NCBI RefSeq assembly: GCF_014646375.1
Contig: NZ_BMNI01000002.1
Span: forward strand, 124,001-188,000
Direction: 5' to 3'
DNA length: 64,000 nt
Source of the DNA: Nocardioides phosphati
GTDB taxonomy: Bacteria; Actinomycetota; Actinomycetes; Propionibacteriales; Nocardioidaceae
Made by a program: the position numbers and the translations under genes. Of this stretch, positions 1 through 7,718 are shown piece after piece. Numbering within the stretch: position 1 is the stretch's first letter; the number at the start of each line of letters is the position of its first letter. Below the pieces are notes generated by a model. That model was not told the DNA's origin. It saw nothing but the letters and a program-made list of their open reading frames with translations, and ran no database searches.

Positions 1-301
1 GGACCGCGTCGACGTGGTCGAGGCCCTGGTCGGCGATGACGTCGAGGATCTCGTCGTAGACCGCGTGGACCCCGGTGAAGCGATCACCGAACGGAGCCAG
101 CCGCTCCCCCGCCAGCCGCAGGGCGTTGGGGTCGCGGTCGATGCCGATGACGCGCGTCGTGGGGATCGCCTCGAGGACGGCCTCGGTGTGGCCGCCGAGC
201 CCGAGCGTGCAGTCGACCATGACCGCGCCCTCGTGCTGGAGGGCAGGGGCCAGGAGCTCGACGCACCGCTCACGGAGGACCGGGACGTGGAGGGGACGCA
301 T
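1..301 (-). CDS. rsmH: RsmH, 16S rRNA m4C1402 methyltransferase (N-terminal fragment)
   Basis: The first 100 residues of the SAM-dependent methyltransferase that N4-methylates C1402 of 16S rRNA; the rest lies beyond the left edge. The N-terminus [17 protein letters not shown], the SAM-binding motif I region [14 protein letters not shown] and the acidic motif GIDRDPNAL are all typical of RsmH/MraW. The ATG start at 301 follows the small membrane-protein gene after only 4 nt, so it should be co-transcribed with mraZ and that gene at the head of the division and cell-wall cluster. Nothing in the visible part looks broken. Confidence 0.93.
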   Translation of the reverse strand, partial: MRPLHVPVLRERCVELLAPALQHEGAVMVDCTLGLGGHTEAVLEAIPTTRVIGIDRDPNALRLAGERLAPFGDRFTGVHAVYDEILDVIADQGLDHVDAV

Positions 302-305
302 TCGT

Positions 306-464
306 TCAGCCCTGCCCGCCTGCTGCGATCAACAGGACGAGGGCCATCGCGCACCCGATCGAGAGCCCCGCTGACAGCACCATCACGGCCAGGGCCTCGC
401 GGGCCTGGTCGCGGACCCGCATCTCGCGGGTGCTGGCGGTGGTGTGCATGGTCTCGACCTTCAT
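306..464 (-). CDS. small single-span membrane protein between mraZ and rsmH
   Basis: A 52-residue ORF ending 4 nt before rsmH. The N-terminal half is charged ([15 protein letters not shown]) and the C-terminal half is one hydrophobic helix (about residues 27-48) ending GGQG. I recognise no family. It is too short and in the wrong place to be FtsL, which would normally follow rsmH. The ATG at 464 has no good Shine-Dalgarno; the next Met (446) is an alternative, and an upstream ATG at 530 would put the long inverted repeat inside the coding region, which I consider unlikely. Position suggests a division-cluster accessory, but that is inference. Confidence 0.55.
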   Translation of the reverse strand: MKVETMHTTASTREMRVRDQAREALAVMVLSAGLSIGCAMALVLLIAAGGQG

Positions 465-488
465 CTGTTGTCGTCCGGGGAAGTGACG

Positions 489-620
489 ACAGCGGATTCG
501 CAAGGCCAGGTCCCTGCCCACTCCCCGCAATGGGGGGAAGTTCGTGGCCTGGAACCGGGGAAGTTGCCCCAGGGCACGGGCAAGGAGTGGGCACGAGACC
601 TCGTCCTGCGAATCCGCTGT
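489..620. repeat. long imperfect inverted repeat between mraZ and the rsmH operon
   Basis: Arms of 36 and 37 nt (489-524 and 584-620) are inverted copies. The outer 14 nt ACAGCGGATTCGCA and the inner 9 nt GCCCACTCC pair perfectly; the middle is imperfect. Both arms translate to near-identical peptides on opposite strands (RDLALRIRC and RDLVLRIRC), which confirms the symmetry. The 59-nt loop contains further short GC-rich hairpins. It could be an mRNA processing or partial-termination structure in the mraZ-rsmH transcript, or an intergenic palindromic repeat family. Confidence 0.75.
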
Positions 621-686
621 TCTGTTGCTGCTGGTGGTGCGTGGTGGTGGAGCCGTGTGGTGGAGCCGCGTGGTGCGTGGTGGGGA

Positions 687-1115
687 TCAGATCCCCGGGA
701 AGACCTCGTCGGAGAGCTCCGAGAACTTCTGCTCCTGCTCCTCGGAGTACGCCGCCCAGGCGGTGGGGTCCCAGATCTCGATCCGGTTCATCGCGCCGAT
801 GACCATGACGTCCTTGCCGAGTGAGGCGTACTCCCTCAGCACCGACGGGATGGTGATGCGGCCCTGCTTGTCGGGGACCTCCTGCGACGCCGCCGCGAAC
901 AACATGCGGACGTAGTCACGAGCTCCCTTGTTGGTGACCGGCGCCTCGCGGAGCCGGTCGGTCATGCCCGCGAAGTCCTGCATCGACCAGACGGTCAGGC
1001 ATCGCTCCTGGCCACGAGTGACCACGAGCCCTTCCGCCAGCTGATCCCGGAACTTCGCCGGAAGGAAGAGGCGGCCCTTGTCATCGACCTTGGGGGTGTA
1101 GGTGCCGAAGAACAT
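687..1115 (-). CDS. mraZ: MraZ transcriptional regulator of the division/cell-wall cluster
   Basis: A 142-residue protein, the normal MraZ length, starting MFFGTYTPKVDDKGRLFLPA. Two SpoVT/AbrB-like half-domains are visible, each with the DxxGR signature (VDDKGRLFLP near residue 10 and PDKQGRITIP near residue 84). MraZ is a nucleoid-associated DNA-binding protein that represses its own division-cluster promoter. The ATG at 1115 is preceded by GGTGGAGAACGG, a good ribosome site; longer frames to 1256 would read through the promoter and MraZ boxes and are rejected. It lies upstream of the small membrane gene and rsmH. Confidence 0.96.
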   Translation of the reverse strand: MFFGTYTPKVDDKGRLFLPAKFRDQLAEGLVVTRGQERCLTVWSMQDFAGMTDRLREAPVTNKGARDYVRMLFAAASQEVPDKQGRITIPSVLREYASLGKDVMVIGAMNRIEIWDPTAWAAYSEEQEQKFSELSDEVFPGI

Positions 1116-1133
1116 CCGTTCTCCACCCCTTTC

Positions 1134-1186
1134 CCCCACTCTTCCTCCACTGCGCTCCACATTACTCCACTTCCCCCCACGGTCAA
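1134..1186 (-). promoter_or_regulatory. mraZ promoter overlapped by five MraZ boxes
   Basis: Read on the minus strand, GTGGRG units lie at 1180-1175, 1170-1165, 1160-1155, 1150-1145 and 1139-1134. The first four are spaced exactly 10 nt, one helical turn; the fifth is at 11. A candidate promoter TTGACC (1186-1181), 16-nt spacer, TAATGT (1164-1159) is interleaved with them. Direct repeats of this type are the known operator of MraZ, so autoregulation is expected. Confidence 0.8.
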
Positions 1187-1296
1187 CCATCTTGTACGCG
1201 TTTCCCTCCCCTTTTGCGAGCGGCACTTGCCAGTGGCCCGGAACGCCGGTCGCCACCTCGCACGGAGCGCGCTCGCGCTACGTTGTGGAGGTGGCA

Positions 1297-2253
1297 GTGG
1301 GAGCTGGTGACCTGGAGACGGTCACGCGGGTCATGGCGCGGGTGCGTGCCAACGTCGGGCACGTGATCGAGGGCAAGGGCGAGGTCGTCGAGACCGCCCT
1401 GACGGTGCTGCTCGCCGAGGGCCACCTGCTGATCGAGGACGTCCCGGGCGTCGGCAAGACGATGCTGGCCAAGGCGCTCGCGCGCTCGGTCGACGGCACG
1501 GTGAAGCGGATCCAGTTCACGCCGGACCTGCTCCCCTCCGATGTCACCGGCGTCAGCGTCTTCGACCCCGACACCCGGCGCTTCGACTTCCACCCGGGCG
1601 GCGTCTTCGCCAACGTCGTGGTGGGCGACGAGATCAACCGGGCCTCCCCCAAGACGCAGTCCGCGCTGCTGGAGTGCATGGAGGAGCGGCAGGTCACCGT
1701 CGACGGCACGACGATGGCGCTCGAGTCGCCGTTCCTGGTGATCGCGACGCAGAATCCCATCGAGATGGAGGGCACCTACGCCCTGCCGGAGGCGCAGCGC
1801 GACCGCTTCATGTGCCGCGTCGCGATGGGCTACCCCGTGCCGGCCGCCGAGCTCGCGATGCTCGGCTCCCACGCCGCCGCCAACCCGCTGGACGACCTCG
1901 AGCCCGTGACCGACGCCGGCGAGATCCGCAAGCTGATCGGCATCGTGGCGCAGGTCCACGTCGCCGACCCCGTCGGCCGGTACGCCGTGGCCCTGGCCAC
2001 CGCCACCCGCACCTCCCCCGACCTGGTCCTCGGCGCCTCCCCGCGCGCCACGCTCCACCTGGTGCGCGCCGCCAAGGCACGCGCAGCGCTCGCCGGCCGC
2101 ACCTACGTGCTGCCCGACGACATCCACGCCCTCGCCGTGCCGGTGCTCGCCCATCGCCTCATGCCCGGCGTCGAGGCGGCGCTCGCCGGCCGCACCCCGC
2201 AGGCGGTGCTGGCCGACGTGCTCGCCCGGGTCCCCGTGCCCGACCCCGCGTGA
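1297..2253 (+). CDS. MoxR-family AAA+ ATPase
   Basis: An AAA+ ATPase of about 318 residues of the MoxR type. Walker A is PGVGKTML (Lys about 54), Walker B VVVGDEINRA, with sensor motif IATQNPIEMEGTYALPEAQ and the C-terminal AAA lid. MoxR ATPases act as chaperones on partner proteins in the cytoplasm; the partner is usually encoded by the adjacent DUF58 gene, as here (13-nt gap). I chose the GTG at 1297 because GGAGG (1287-1291) sits 5 nt upstream; GTGs at 1285 and 1291 are possible. The long frame back to 1102 overlaps the mraZ promoter and is not credible. First gene of a MoxR-DUF58-transglutaminase operon. Confidence 0.92.
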   Translation: MGAGDLETVTRVMARVRANVGHVIEGKGEVVETALTVLLAEGHLLIEDVPGVGKTMLAKALARSVDGTVKRIQFTPDLLPSDVTGVSVFDPDTRRFDFHPGGVFANVVVGDEINRASPKTQSALLECMEERQVTVDGTTMALESPFLVIATQNPIEMEGTYALPEAQRDRFMCRVAMGYPVPAAELAMLGSHAAANPLDDLEPVTDAGEIRKLIGIVAQVHVADPVGRYAVALATATRTSPDLVLGASPRATLHLVRAAKARAALAGRTYVLPDDIHALAVPVLAHRLMPGVEAALAGRTPQAVLADVLARVPVPDPA

Positions 2254-2266
2254 GCCCGGCCCCGTC

Positions 2267-3469
2267 ATGGCGTCGCTGACCAGCCGCGGCCGCACCGCCG
2301 TCGCAGGCGGCGTCACCGCCGTCATCGCCGGCGTGGTCCTCGGACAGCCGGCACTCACCTCGGTGGGTGTCCTGCTCGCCCTGCTCCCCCTGCTCGGCCT
2401 CGCCGCCCTCCGCCGCGAGCGGCCCGTCGCCGTCCAGCGCACCCTCGACCCGCGCCGGGTCCCCGCGGGGCAGCCGGCGCGGGTGCAGCTCACGCTCGAC
2501 GGCGAGGCAGGGGCGGGCGCCCTCCTGCTCGAGGACCGGGTGCCGTGGGCACTCGGCGTACGGCCGCGGTTCGTGCTGCCGACGGCACGGCGCACGTGGA
2601 CGACGCGGGTCGACTACACGGTGCGCTCCGACGTGCGCGGCAGGTTCACGCTGGGTCCGGTCACCCTGCGCGCCGCCGACCCCTTCGGCATGGCCGAGCG
2701 CACCACGACCGTGCCCGACCTGGGCGACCTCGTGGTCACCCCGACCGTCGTGCCCCTGCAGGCCGCGGGCCGGGCTGGCGCGTGGACGGGCGCCGGCGAC
2801 AACCGGCCGCGGGCCTTCGCCAACGGCAGCGCGGAGGACGTCACCGTCCGTGAGTACCGCCACGGCGACCCGCTCCGGCGGGTCCACTGGCGCAGCAGCG
2901 CACGCACGGGCGAGCTGATGGTCCGGCGCGAGGAGCAGCCCTGGCAGTCACGCGCGACCATCCTGCTCGACAACCGCGCCTCCGCGCACCGGGGGCACGG
3001 CGCCGGCTCCTCCCTCGAGGTCGCGGTCACCGCGGCCGCCTCGGTGGCAGCACACCTGGCCGCACGCGGCTTCGTCGTACGGCTGGTGACGGCTGACGGG
3101 CCGCCTGCCGGCGACGCGTGGCACGACCGCGCGACCCCCGCGGACGCCGACCGCCTGCTCGAGGAGCTCGCCGTCGTGGAGCCCGTACGCCGCACCAGCC
3201 TCGCCACCGGCTGGCTCGACGCCACCTCGCGCCACGGGATGCTCGTCGCGGTGCTCGGCGACGTGGCCGACGACCGCGCCACCCTGCGCCGGCTGCGCCA
3301 CCACGCCGATCCGGCGTACGCCCTCGTGCTGGACGTGGACCGCTGGGCGAACGGGGGCGGTCACAGCGACGTGGCCACGACGCTGCGCGCGAGTGGCTGG
3401 CGCGCGGTCCGCGTCGCACCCGACACTGCACTGCCCACGGCCTGGCGCGAGCTCGGGACGATGGCATGA
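2267..3469 (+). CDS. DUF58 domain-containing membrane protein
   Basis: A 400-residue protein with a two-helix N-terminal membrane region (residues about 15-50, with RRERP after it) and the DUF58 core, recognised by the motif REYRHGDPLRRVHWRSSAR near residue 195, followed by a VWA-like fold. DUF58 proteins are the usual partners of MoxR ATPases. Its stop codon overlaps the start of the transglutaminase gene (ATGA at 3466-3469), so the two are translationally coupled. Role in envelope assembly is inferred from operon partners. Confidence 0.9.
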   Translation: MASLTSRGRTAVAGGVTAVIAGVVLGQPALTSVGVLLALLPLLGLAALRRERPVAVQRTLDPRRVPAGQPARVQLTLDGEAGAGALLLEDRVPWALGVRPRFVLPTARRTWTTRVDYTVRSDVRGRFTLGPVTLRAADPFGMAERTTTVPDLGDLVVTPTVVPLQAAGRAGAWTGAGDNRPRAFANGSAEDVTVREYRHGDPLRRVHWRSSARTGELMVRREEQPWQSRATILLDNRASAHRGHGAGSSLEVAVTAAASVAAHLAARGFVVRLVTADGPPAGDAWHDRATPADADRLLEELAVVEPVRRTSLATGWLDATSRHGMLVAVLGDVADDRATLRRLRHHADPAYALVLDVDRWANGGGHSDVATTLRASGWRAVRVAPDTALPTAWRELGTMA

Positions 3470-5694
3470 CGCGCGCGCACAGCGGACCGGCCGCCACACT
3501 CGCGGCGTGGACCGGGCTCACCACCTGGCTGGTCCTCTCCTCCTGGAACCGCCTCGTCGAGGTGCCCGAGGGCCTGCCCGGCAAGCTGCTGCTGGCGTTC
3601 GTCCTGGTCGCGGCAGTGGGGGTCGGCCTGCGCCGGCTGGGGCTCGAGTGGCCGTTCGCGTTCTGCGGACAGCTGCTCACCGCGACCGTCGTGCTCCAGG
3701 CCGAGCTGGGCAGCCGCTGGGTGCCCACGCCGTCGTCGCTGCGCACCGCCGTGCAGTCCGTCATCGACGCCCTCGGCTCCGCCCACGCGCATCCCGCACC
3801 GGTCGCCTCCGACGTCACCAGCATCGTGCCGCTGCTCGTCGTGGCCGGGGTGGCGCTCCACCTCGTCGTCGACCTCGTCGCGGTCTCGCTCCGGCGTCCC
3901 CTGGCCGCGAGCCTCGCGCTGCTCGCCGCTTGGGTCGTGCCGGTCAGCGTGCTCGGCACGGCCTCGGCGTGGCCCCATTTCGCCCTCGCGGCCCTCGCCT
4001 GGCTCGGGCTGCTCGCCGCCGAGCAGCGCGCCGAGCGGTCGCGGTGGGGACGGCCCGTCGATGCGCCCTGGTTCGACGCGGTTCGGCCGGGCAGCGCGGG
4101 CGTCGCGATCGCGCTGGTCGCCGTCCTCGCCGCCGTGGTGCTGCCCGCCATGCTCCCCCAGGGCACCGCGCTCACACTGCCCGGAGCCGGGCCGGCGCGC
4201 GACGGGACCGTGTCGCTCAGGGACCCGGTCGCCGACCTCCAGCGGGACCTCACCCGCGGCCAGGACGTCGACCTCCTCCGCATCAACGTGCCGAAGAGCG
4301 CGCCTCCTCCGGCGTACGTCCGGCTCAGCGTGCTCAACCAGTTCGACGGGGCGTCGTGGCGAGTGGGCAGCCGCTTGTGGCCGGCGAGCAACGGCACCGT
4401 CTCGGGCGCCTTCCCCGCAGCTCCCGCCCTGGCCCTGCCCGGCCAGCGCGTCCCGTGGGAGGTCGCCGTCACCCAGGCCTTCGCCTCCGACTGGCTCCCG
4501 ACCCCGCACTGGACCTCGTCGCTCGTGGCCGGCCCCGGCTGGCGCTACGACAGCGAGTCCCTCGACGTGCACCGGACCGACTCGCAGGGCAGTGCCGCCG
4601 GCGAGACCTACGACGCCGTCGAGTACCTCCCCCACCTCACGGCGGAGACGCTGCTCGCCACCGACACGAGTGATCCCGATCTGGGCGCCGCCTACACCGC
4701 GCTGCCCGACTCGCGGCCCGCATGGGTCCACGATGTCGCCACCCGCGTCACCCGGGGCGCCACCACCGACTACGCCCGCGCGGTCGCCCTGCAGCAGTTC
4801 TTCCAGCGCAGCTTCACCTACTCCACGGCGACCGCGCCGGGCAGCGGCTTCAGGGCGCTCGGGGACTTCCTCAACCGGTCGCGCTCCGGCTACTGCGAGC
4901 AGTTCGCGGCTGCCATGGCGCTCCTCGCGCGCGAGCTCGGCATGCCGGCCCGGGTGTCGGTGGGCTTCCTCCGGCCGGAGCGACGGGGCCCCGGCTCCTA
5001 CGAGTTCAGTGCGCACGACCTGCATGCCTGGCCGGAGATCTGGTTCCGCGGGGTCGGCTGGGTCGGCTTCGAGCCGACGCCCACCTCCCACACCGGTTCC
5101 GTGCCGTCGTGGTCGAACCCCCCGCCCCAGACCACGCCGAGCGTGAGCGCCTCACCGACCACGATCCCTTCGACCACGCCCAAGCCCCGGCAGCTCCCGC
5201 CTGAGCAGGACGGCGCAGCGACCGGGCAGGCCAGCATCGACTGGCGCGTGCCAGCGGTTCTCGGCGGTCTCGTCCTCGTCGCGCTCGCGGTGTGCCTGCC
5301 ACGGCTGGTCCGCCGAGGGCAGCGTGCGCGGCGCCTCGGATCGGCCGACGTCGAGGACTGGTGGAGCGAGCTCCGCGCGGACGTCGTCGACGTCGGCATC
5401 ACCTGGCCGACCGGCGCCTCACCGCGGGCGACGGCCCGGGCGCTGGCCACCCGGCTCGAGAGGAGCGACGCGTCGGACGCCCCGGCTGCACTGGCCGCCC
5501 TGGACAGGCTCGTCGGCAGCGTCGAGCTGGCGCGCTACGCGCCCGAGGGAAGCGGCACGGCGACACCCGACGACGTCGTCACCTGCGCGGCAGCACTGCA
5601 GGCGACGACCTCACCCCGCGGCGTACGCCGGGCACGGTGGTGGCCGCGGTCAGTCGTCGGTCAGGGACGGCTGCGCAGGGCGGAGAGCGCGTAG
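3466..5694 (+). CDS. TgpA-like transglutaminase-domain membrane protein
   Basis: A 742-residue protein with the TgpA architecture. A block of N-terminal membrane helices (DUF3488, residues about 10-235) is followed by an extracytoplasmic region, a transglutaminase core with SGYCEQFAAAM (Cys about 477) and SAHDLHAWPEIW (His about 520), then a Ser/Thr/Pro linker, one more helix (about 590-610) and a DUF4129-like cytoplasmic tail. The third position reads GFEPTP, with Glu in place of the more common Asp. ATGA overlap with DUF58. The 3' end overlaps the convergent DUF3040 gene by 34 nt. Substrate unknown; protein crosslinking or peptidase activity at the cell surface is a family-based guess. Confidence 0.9.
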   Translation: MTRAHSGPAATLAAWTGLTTWLVLSSWNRLVEVPEGLPGKLLLAFVLVAAVGVGLRRLGLEWPFAFCGQLLTATVVLQAELGSRWVPTPSSLRTAVQSVIDALGSAHAHPAPVASDVTSIVPLLVVAGVALHLVVDLVAVSLRRPLAASLALLAAWVVPVSVLGTASAWPHFALAALAWLGLLAAEQRAERSRWGRPVDAPWFDAVRPGSAGVAIALVAVLAAVVLPAMLPQGTALTLPGAGPARDGTVSLRDPVADLQRDLTRGQDVDLLRINVPKSAPPPAYVRLSVLNQFDGASWRVGSRLWPASNGTVSGAFPAAPALALPGQRVPWEVAVTQAFASDWLPTPHWTSSLVAGPGWRYDSESLDVHRTDSQGSAAGETYDAVEYLPHLTAETLLATDTSDPDLGAAYTALPDSRPAWVHDVATRVTRGATTDYARAVALQQFFQRSFTYSTATAPGSGFRALGDFLNRSRSGYCEQFAAAMALLARELGMPARVSVGFLRPERRGPGSYEFSAHDLHAWPEIWFRGVGWVGFEPTPTSHTGSVPSWSNPPPQTTPSVSASPTTIPSTTPKPRQLPPEQDGAATGQASIDWRVPAVLGGLVLVALAVCLPRLVRRGQRARRLGSADVEDWWSELRADVVDVGITWPTGASPRATARALATRLERSDASDAPAALAALDRLVGSVELARYAPEGSGTATPDDVVTCAAALQATTSPRGVRRARWWPRSVVGQGRLRRAESA

Positions 5695-5933
5695 GTCGCG
5701 CTCGCGAGCATCACGACGAAGCCGCAGACCGCGAGGGGGATCATCTCGGCGACCGCACCGGTCATCAGCAGGGCGATGCCACCGAGGAAGACCAGGCCGG
5801 CGAGGATCGCGCGCTGGCGGGCGGCCCGGCGGAACGTGCTCCCGCGGAGGGTCGAGGCGAACTTCGGGTCCTCCTCGCTGAGCGCCCGCTCCATCTGCTC
5901 GAGCAGGCGCAGCTCTTCTTCCGAAAGCGGCAC
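5661..5933 (-). CDS. DUF3040 small membrane protein
   Basis: A 90-residue protein starting (GTG) PLSEEELRLLEQMERAL, the hallmark of the actinobacterial DUF3040 family, with SEEDPKFASTLRG and two transmembrane helices (about residues 42-60 and 63-82). I prefer the GTG at 5933 because GGAGGAGG lies just upstream. The ATG at 5951 would place that ribosome site inside the gene, and family members start at this Pro-Leu-Ser. A -10-like TAGACT lies upstream near 5970-5980. Function unknown. It overlaps the transglutaminase gene 34 nt tail to tail. Confidence 0.88.
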   Translation of the reverse strand: MPLSEEELRLLEQMERALSEEDPKFASTLRGSTFRRAARQRAILAGLVFLGGIALLMTGAVAEMIPLAVCGFVVMLASATYALSALRSRP

Positions 5934-6018
5934 GGCCCCTCCTCCCTGCATGATGGTTCTGTCAGTGTCCAGTCTAGGCGGGTGTCCTCATCTCTGAGTA
6001 CCCGCTCGGATCATTTTT

Positions 6019-6774
6019 TCACCGGTGCGCGACGAGGTGCACCTGACTGGCGAGCGGCAGGAACTCGGGAACCGTCGCGACCGCCCTCTCGAGCTCTGCG
6101 AGCGCGTCAGCGGCGCCCGGCTCGTTGTCGTGGAGGGCGCCGGGCACGAGGTCGCTGAAGACCCGGATCGCCTGGCGCGACGTCGTCGTGAAGCCCGTCG
6201 CCTGCAGCAGCTCCTCGAGCTCGGCGGAGGTGAAGCGGCGCCCGGCGCTGCGGGCACTCGCGGGCACCGCACCAGGGCCACCCTCGAGCAGCTCGCGGGC
6301 CTGCTGGAAGTGGCCGGCCATGGCCCGCGCGACCACCGCCGCGTGGCGCTGGGCGACGAGGAGGCTGAGCACGCCACCGGGACGGAGGACCTCGGCGATC
6401 GCGGTGAGCGCCGCCGACGGGTCGGGCACCATCTCGAGGACGCCGTGGCAGAGCACCACGTCGACGCTGCCGTCGGGCACGAGGGTGGCCAGGTCGGAGA
6501 GGTCACCCTGCTCGGCGGTGATGCGGTCGGCGACGCTGCGCTCCTCGGCCCGGCGGCCCAGGGCGGCGAGCGCGTCGGGGCTCGGGTCGATCACCCGCAC
6601 CTGGTGCCCCCGCTCGGCGATGCGGACGGCGAAGCCGCCGGTGCCCCCGCCGATGTCGAGCACCGTGGCGCCCGGGAACTGGTCGAGGATGTCTTCGAGC
6701 GCCGCCCAGAGGACAGTCGCGCGGCGATCGGTGCCAGCCATGACGCCCACAGTAGTGGGAACGGCCATGGTCAC
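6019..6774 (-). CDS. class I SAM-dependent methyltransferase
   Basis: A 251-residue Rossmann methyltransferase. Motif I is VLDIGGGTGGFAVRIAERG, the acidic residue follows in RVIDPSPDAL, and a post-motif region reads VDVVLCHGVLEMVPDP. The substrate is not readable from sequence. The GTG at 6774 overlaps the HEPN stop (GTGA at 6771-6774), so this is the second gene of a two-gene operon driven from the LexA-box region near 7250. ATGs at 6768 and 6741 are alternative starts; MAGTDRRATVLW at 6741 resembles starts of related proteins. A run of six T's (TTTTTT) lies at its 3' end, without a clear hairpin. Confidence 0.85.
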   Translation of the reverse strand: MTMAVPTTVGVMAGTDRRATVLWAALEDILDQFPGATVLDIGGGTGGFAVRIAERGHQVRVIDPSPDALAALGRRAEERSVADRITAEQGDLSDLATLVPDGSVDVVLCHGVLEMVPDPSAALTAIAEVLRPGGVLSLLVAQRHAAVVARAMAGHFQQARELLEGGPGAVPASARSAGRRFTSAELEELLQATGFTTTSRQAIRVFSDLVPGALHDNEPGAADALAELERAVATVPEFLPLASQVHLVAHR

Positions 6775-7205
6775 GCCCCGGCGCGCAGGGCCGGCCGGAA
6801 GACGATCTCCTCCTCCACCGAGGTGTGGGGCGCCAGGCCGAGCGCCTGCTCGACGACCGCGAGGAAGCGGTCAGCCTCGCGGACCAGGTCGTCGGCCTCG
6901 CGCTCGGTGACCGAGCGCGTCGCGCCCGCCTCGGCCGCAGCACGCTTGGAGGCGCCGGCCGCGAAGAACGTCGCCCACTCCCCCAGCTCGGGCGCGACCT
7001 GGGCCAGCAGGACCCAGGCGTTCTTCTGCCGACGCTTCCGCGGGTCGGGGTGCGCCCGCGCGGCCAGGAGCGCGGCGGCCGCCCGCAGCGCCGCGACATG
7101 GGCGTGCGCGTAGCGCGACGGCACGTCGGCCGTCATGATCGCCTCGCGGAGGGACTCCGCGGAGCGCTCGAGGTAGGCGTGGGTGGTGGCCGGCAGCAGC
7201 ATCAT
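6771..7205 (-). CDS. SAV_6107-family HEPN-domain protein
   Basis: A 144-residue, mostly helical protein matching the actinobacterial SAV_6107 HEPN family. Recognisable parts are the N-terminal LLPATTHAYLERSAESLREA, a central HAHVAALRAAAALLAAR helix, and the C-terminal PHTSVEEEIVFRPALR. An R-x4-H arrangement (Arg31, His36) resembles the catalytic motif of HEPN ribonucleases, but nuclease activity is not shown for this family. AAGGAG lies 8 nt before the ATG at 7205; a longer frame to 7367 would overlap the arsC gene and LexA box. GTGA overlap joins it to the downstream methyltransferase. Confidence 0.85.
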   Translation of the reverse strand: MMLLPATTHAYLERSAESLREAIMTADVPSRYAHAHVAALRAAAALLAARAHPDPRKRRQKNAWVLLAQVAPELGEWATFFAAGASKRAAAEAGATRSVTEREADDLVREADRFLAVVEQALGLAPHTSVEEEIVFRPALRAGA

Positions 7206-7242
7206 CGGCGGAGCTCCTTCATGTGTGTCGACCCTCAGCTGT

Positions 7243-7258
7243 TCGAACAGGTGTTCGA
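7243..7258. promoter_or_regulatory. perfect LexA (SOS) box
   Basis: TCGAACAGGTGTTCGA is a perfect palindromic match to the actinobacterial SOS consensus TCGAAC-N4-GTTCGA. It lies 38 nt before the HEPN start on the minus strand, just downstream of a minus-strand -10-like TAGCGT (7272-7267), where LexA would block initiation. The divergent arsC-like gene has its -10 at 7311-7316, over 50 nt away, so the HEPN-methyltransferase operon is the likelier target. Confidence 0.85.
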
Positions 7259-7323
7259 TGGGGCGAACGCTACACCCGCCCTCCGACAGATGGGCCCGGC
7301 CGACAGGCCCTAGGGTCGGGCGC

Positions 7324-7683
7324 ATGATCGAGATCTGGTTGAACCCCGCGTGCTCGAAGTGCCGCACCGCCGTCTCCGAGCTCGACGCAGCCGGGGCCGA
7401 CTACACCGTGCGCCGCTACCTCGAGGAGCCGCCGACCGTCGCCGACCTCGAGGACGTGCTGGCCCGCCTCGGCGTGGAGCCCTGGCACATCGCCCGCACG
7501 GCCGATGCCAAGGGGCTGGGCCTGGAGCTCCCCGAGCGCAGCGAGGCAGAGCGTCAGAACTGGATCCAGCTCCTCGCCGACAACCCGAAGCTGATCCAGC
7601 GCCCGATCATCACGGCCGCCGACGGCACGACCGTCGTCGGCCGCGACGCCGAGAGCCTGGCGAAGGTGATCGCCGCAGGCTGA
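7324..7683 (+). CDS. ArsC/Spx-family arsenate reductase-like protein
   Basis: A 119-residue thioredoxin-fold protein of the glutaredoxin-dependent ArsC type. It has the active site NPACSKCRT (Cys10, Cys13), the family spacing, and the C-terminal LIQRPIITAADGTTVVGR with the conserved Arg-Pro. ArsC homologues reduce arsenate, but many ArsC/Spx-fold proteins have other thiol roles and no ars genes are nearby. The ATG at 7324 comes 7 nt after TAGGGT (7311-7316), suggesting a leaderless mRNA. Confidence 0.88.
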   Translation: MIEIWLNPACSKCRTAVSELDAAGADYTVRRYLEEPPTVADLEDVLARLGVEPWHIARTADAKGLGLELPERSEAERQNWIQLLADNPKLIQRPIITAADGTTVVGRDAESLAKVIAAG

Positions 7684-7718
7684 CCCCCGGCAGCCCTCGC
7701 CCGGCGTAGGTTGCTCGC

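Noticed and set aside
3361-5091. 576-residue open frame on the minus strand opposite the transglutaminase gene
   Set aside because: Arg/Gly/Glu-rich composition, no ribosome site, and the plus strand has a clear domain order; it is a high-GC shadow frame.
7324-7683. arsenic resistance operon
   Set aside because: The ArsC-like gene and the ArsA-like ATPase (38339-39520) are 31 kb apart, no ArsB/ArsR/Acr3 is present, and both families have non-arsenic members.
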